Origin: Candidatus Kaiserbacteria bacterium
GTDB taxonomy: Bacteria > Patescibacteriota > Minisyncoccia > Phycocordibacterales > UBA2100
Reading direction: 5' to 3'
Length of the DNA stretch: 13,805 nt
Assembly (NCBI GenBank): GCA_027066795.1
Contig: JAMONA010000015.1
Location: forward strand, 1 to 13,805
Each line of letters begins with the position of its first letter. Position 1 is the first letter of the stretch. Shown here one piece after another: positions 13,256 to 13,805 of the stretch. Position numbers and translations under genes: made by a program. Under the pieces are notes generated by a model. The model was not told the DNA's origin and ran no database searches. It was given only the letters and a program-made list of their open reading frames with translations.

Positions 13256-13329
13256 TCCGTCCTCTAGGACTCGAACCTAGGACCTCAGAGGTATAAGCTC
13301 TGTGCTCTAACCAGCTGAGCTAAGGACGG
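13256..13329 (-). tRNA. tRNA-Ile with UAU anticodon
   Basis: The 74-base cloverleaf reads from 13329 down. The acceptor CCGTCCT pairs with AGGACGG with discriminator A73. The D stem is GCTC/GAGC with loop AGCTGGTTA. The anticodon stem CAGAG/CTCTG is perfect and the loop is C-T-T-A-T-A-C, so the anticodon is TAT (13293-13295). The T stem CTAGG/CCTAG has loop TTCGAGT. All stems are fully paired. UAU reads AUA (Ile) directly. Most bacteria instead read AUA with a CAU tRNA carrying lysidine made by TilS, so this species is uncommon. CCA is not encoded: the bases after A73 read CAA. It is co-transcribed with the tRNA-Leu gene upstream, 27 bases away. Confidence 0.95.
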
Positions 13330-13356
13330 ATAACCGCATATTTATATATCTGGTTG

Positions 13357-13438
13357 TGCTGGAGAGAGGACTTGAACCTCCACGCCTTGCGGCAATAGCT
13401 CCTAAGGCTATCGTGTCTACCAATTTCACCACTCCAGC
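13357..13438 (-). tRNA. tRNA-Leu with UAG anticodon
   Basis: The 82-base class II tRNA reads from 13438 down. The acceptor GCTGGAG pairs with CTCCAGC with discriminator A73. The D arm (GAAATTGGTAGAC) is typical of tRNA-Leu. The anticodon stem is ATAGC/GCTAT with loop C-T-T-A-G-G-A, giving anticodon TAG, which reads CUA and possibly other CUN codons. A long variable arm has a GCC/GGC stem closed by GCAA. The T arm has loop TTCAAGT. CCA is not encoded. It is the first gene of a two-tRNA minus-strand unit. Confidence 0.95.
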
Positions 13439-13452
13439 AATTGGTAAGCGAT

Positions 13453-13480
13453 ATTATACACGAATTCCACAGCTTGCCAA
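13453..13480 (-). promoter_or_regulatory. Promoter of the tRNA-Leu/tRNA-Ile unit
   Basis: On the minus strand the -35 box TTGGCA (13475-13480) and the perfect -10 box TATAAT (13453-13458) have a 16-base spacer. The tRNA-Leu 5' end (13438) is 14 bases beyond the -10 box, leaving a short leader for RNase P removal. An imperfect inverted repeat (13440-13449 and 13472-13481, one T:G mismatch) spans the promoter. It may be coincidence. Confidence 0.75.
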
Positions 13481-13510
13481 TATTATGGTTTCTAAATTCT
13501 ACAGTGCATG

Positions 13511-13516
13511 TATAAT
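13511..13516 (+). promoter_or_regulatory. -10 box of the last gene
   Basis: This is a perfect TATAAT, six bases before the ATG at 13523. No strong -35 is seen. The spacing predicts a leaderless mRNA. The promoter is back to back with the tRNA promoter on the other strand. Confidence 0.6.
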
Positions 13517-13522
13517 GTACAG

Positions 13523-13805
13523 ATGAAATATAAAATCTTACTATTATTACCAATTGTATTATTATTCACAACCTCTAGCTTAGTAAGTGCCGATACAGTC
13601 AGTGACCTGCGCACAGAACTACAAACAGTTCTTAATAAAATTGAAGAACTTAAATCAGAATTAATACTAGTAGAGAGTGGTATAACACCAGGAGAGAGTG
13701 GAGCTTCATGTATATCTATAAACCAAGACCTTAAAAAAGGCATGGAGAATGCGGAGGTAAAGAGACTCCAGGTCTTTCTAGCGCAAGACCCAGGTGTCTA
13801 CCCAG
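13523..13805 (+). CDS. Secreted peptidoglycan-binding protein, cut by the window edge
   Basis: The reading frame is open to the end of the window, giving 94 full codons. The product begins with a signal peptide (residues 1-23: a K-Y-K start, a Leu-rich core, and the end V-S-A). A charged helical or coiled-coil stretch follows (about 24-50, L-R-T-E-L-Q-T-V-L-N-K-I-E-E-L-K). Next is a short linker with one cysteine (S-C-I-S-I-N-Q-D-L), then the start of a PG_binding_1-like domain (L-K-K-G...A-E-V-K-R-L-Q-V-F-L, then GVYP). The layout of signal, helix, linker, Cys and wall-binding repeat matches the gene at 83, so the two look like members of one family. What follows the binding domain is outside the window. 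Confidence 0.8.
   Translation, partial: MKYKILLLLPIVLLFTTSSLVSADTVSDLRTELQTVLNKIEELKSELILVESGITPGESGASCISINQDLKKGMENAEVKRLQVFLAQDPGVYP

Noticed and set aside
1..13805. Alternative genetic code with UGA as glycine (Gracilibacteria/Absconditabacteria)
   Set aside because: TGA ends two genes at sensible places (7591-7593 and 10968-10970) and no internal TGA interrupts a conserved gene. TAA and TAG are also used as stops.
1..13805. CRISPR array, insertion sequence, prophage or other mobile element
   Set aside because: No spaced direct repeats, transposase-like genes, terminal repeats or att-like duplications at the tRNAs were seen. The genes are all core functions or short hypothetical proteins.

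Overview
The window looks like a stretch of chromosome from a Candidate Phyla Radiation (Patescibacteria, Parcubacteria-like) bacterium. The reasons are AT-rich DNA, very tight gene packing, a type IV pilus assembly block with no outer-membrane secretin, a short prolyl-tRNA synthetase without the editing insert, and a PBP2 whose N-terminal cytoplasmic segment (a D-P-E-D...DSSNLP-type motif) I recall from that group. TAA, TGA and TAG all end genes here, so the code is ordinary table 11, not the UGA=Gly code of Gracilibacteria/Absconditabacteria. The taxonomic call is inference from gene content. It has not been checked by a search.

Layout. Bases 1-82 hold only a possible promoter. At 83-949 is a secreted peptidoglycan-binding/PKD-like protein. 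It converges on comF (976-1671, minus strand), which diverges from the pilus block. That block is pilM (1705-2886), pilN (2908-3627), pilO (3645-4256), a short PilP-like protein (4265-4621) and the assembly ATPase pilB (4623-6311). It is followed by an orphan receiver-domain regulator (6320-6751) and a single-pass membrane protein of unknown function (6760-7593). Then come proS (7609-8850) and the cell-shape block: mreB (8863-9924), mreC (9896-10708), a very short MreD-position membrane protein (10701-10970) and mrdA/PBP2 (10984-12708). greA (12762-13235) closes the plus-strand run at a bidirectional terminator. On the minus strand are tRNA-Ile(UAU) and tRNA-Leu(UAG), sharing one promoter. The last gene (13523 to the window edge) is a second secreted peptidoglycan-binding protein, cut by the window, with the same plan as the first.

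How the genes fit together. PilM-N-O-P form the cytoplasmic and inner-membrane alignment platform and PilB is the extension motor. ComF next door suggests the pilus serves DNA uptake. MreBCD and PBP2 direct cell-wall elongation, and the two secreted proteins probably bind the same wall. No pilin, pilC, pilT, secretin, histidine kinase or rodA lies in this window.

The most notable signals are these. (1) There is a dedicated tRNA-Ile with a UAU anticodon in a genome segment where AUA is by far the main isoleucine codon. (2) Many start codons sit 4-9 bases behind a -10 box, which implies widespread leaderless mRNAs, and in three cases the upstream stop codon is part of the promoter. (3) Several long perfect inverted repeats lie inside pilN, pilO and the mreD-like gene. 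(4) In PilB, each of the two CxxC zinc knuckles has lost one cysteine.
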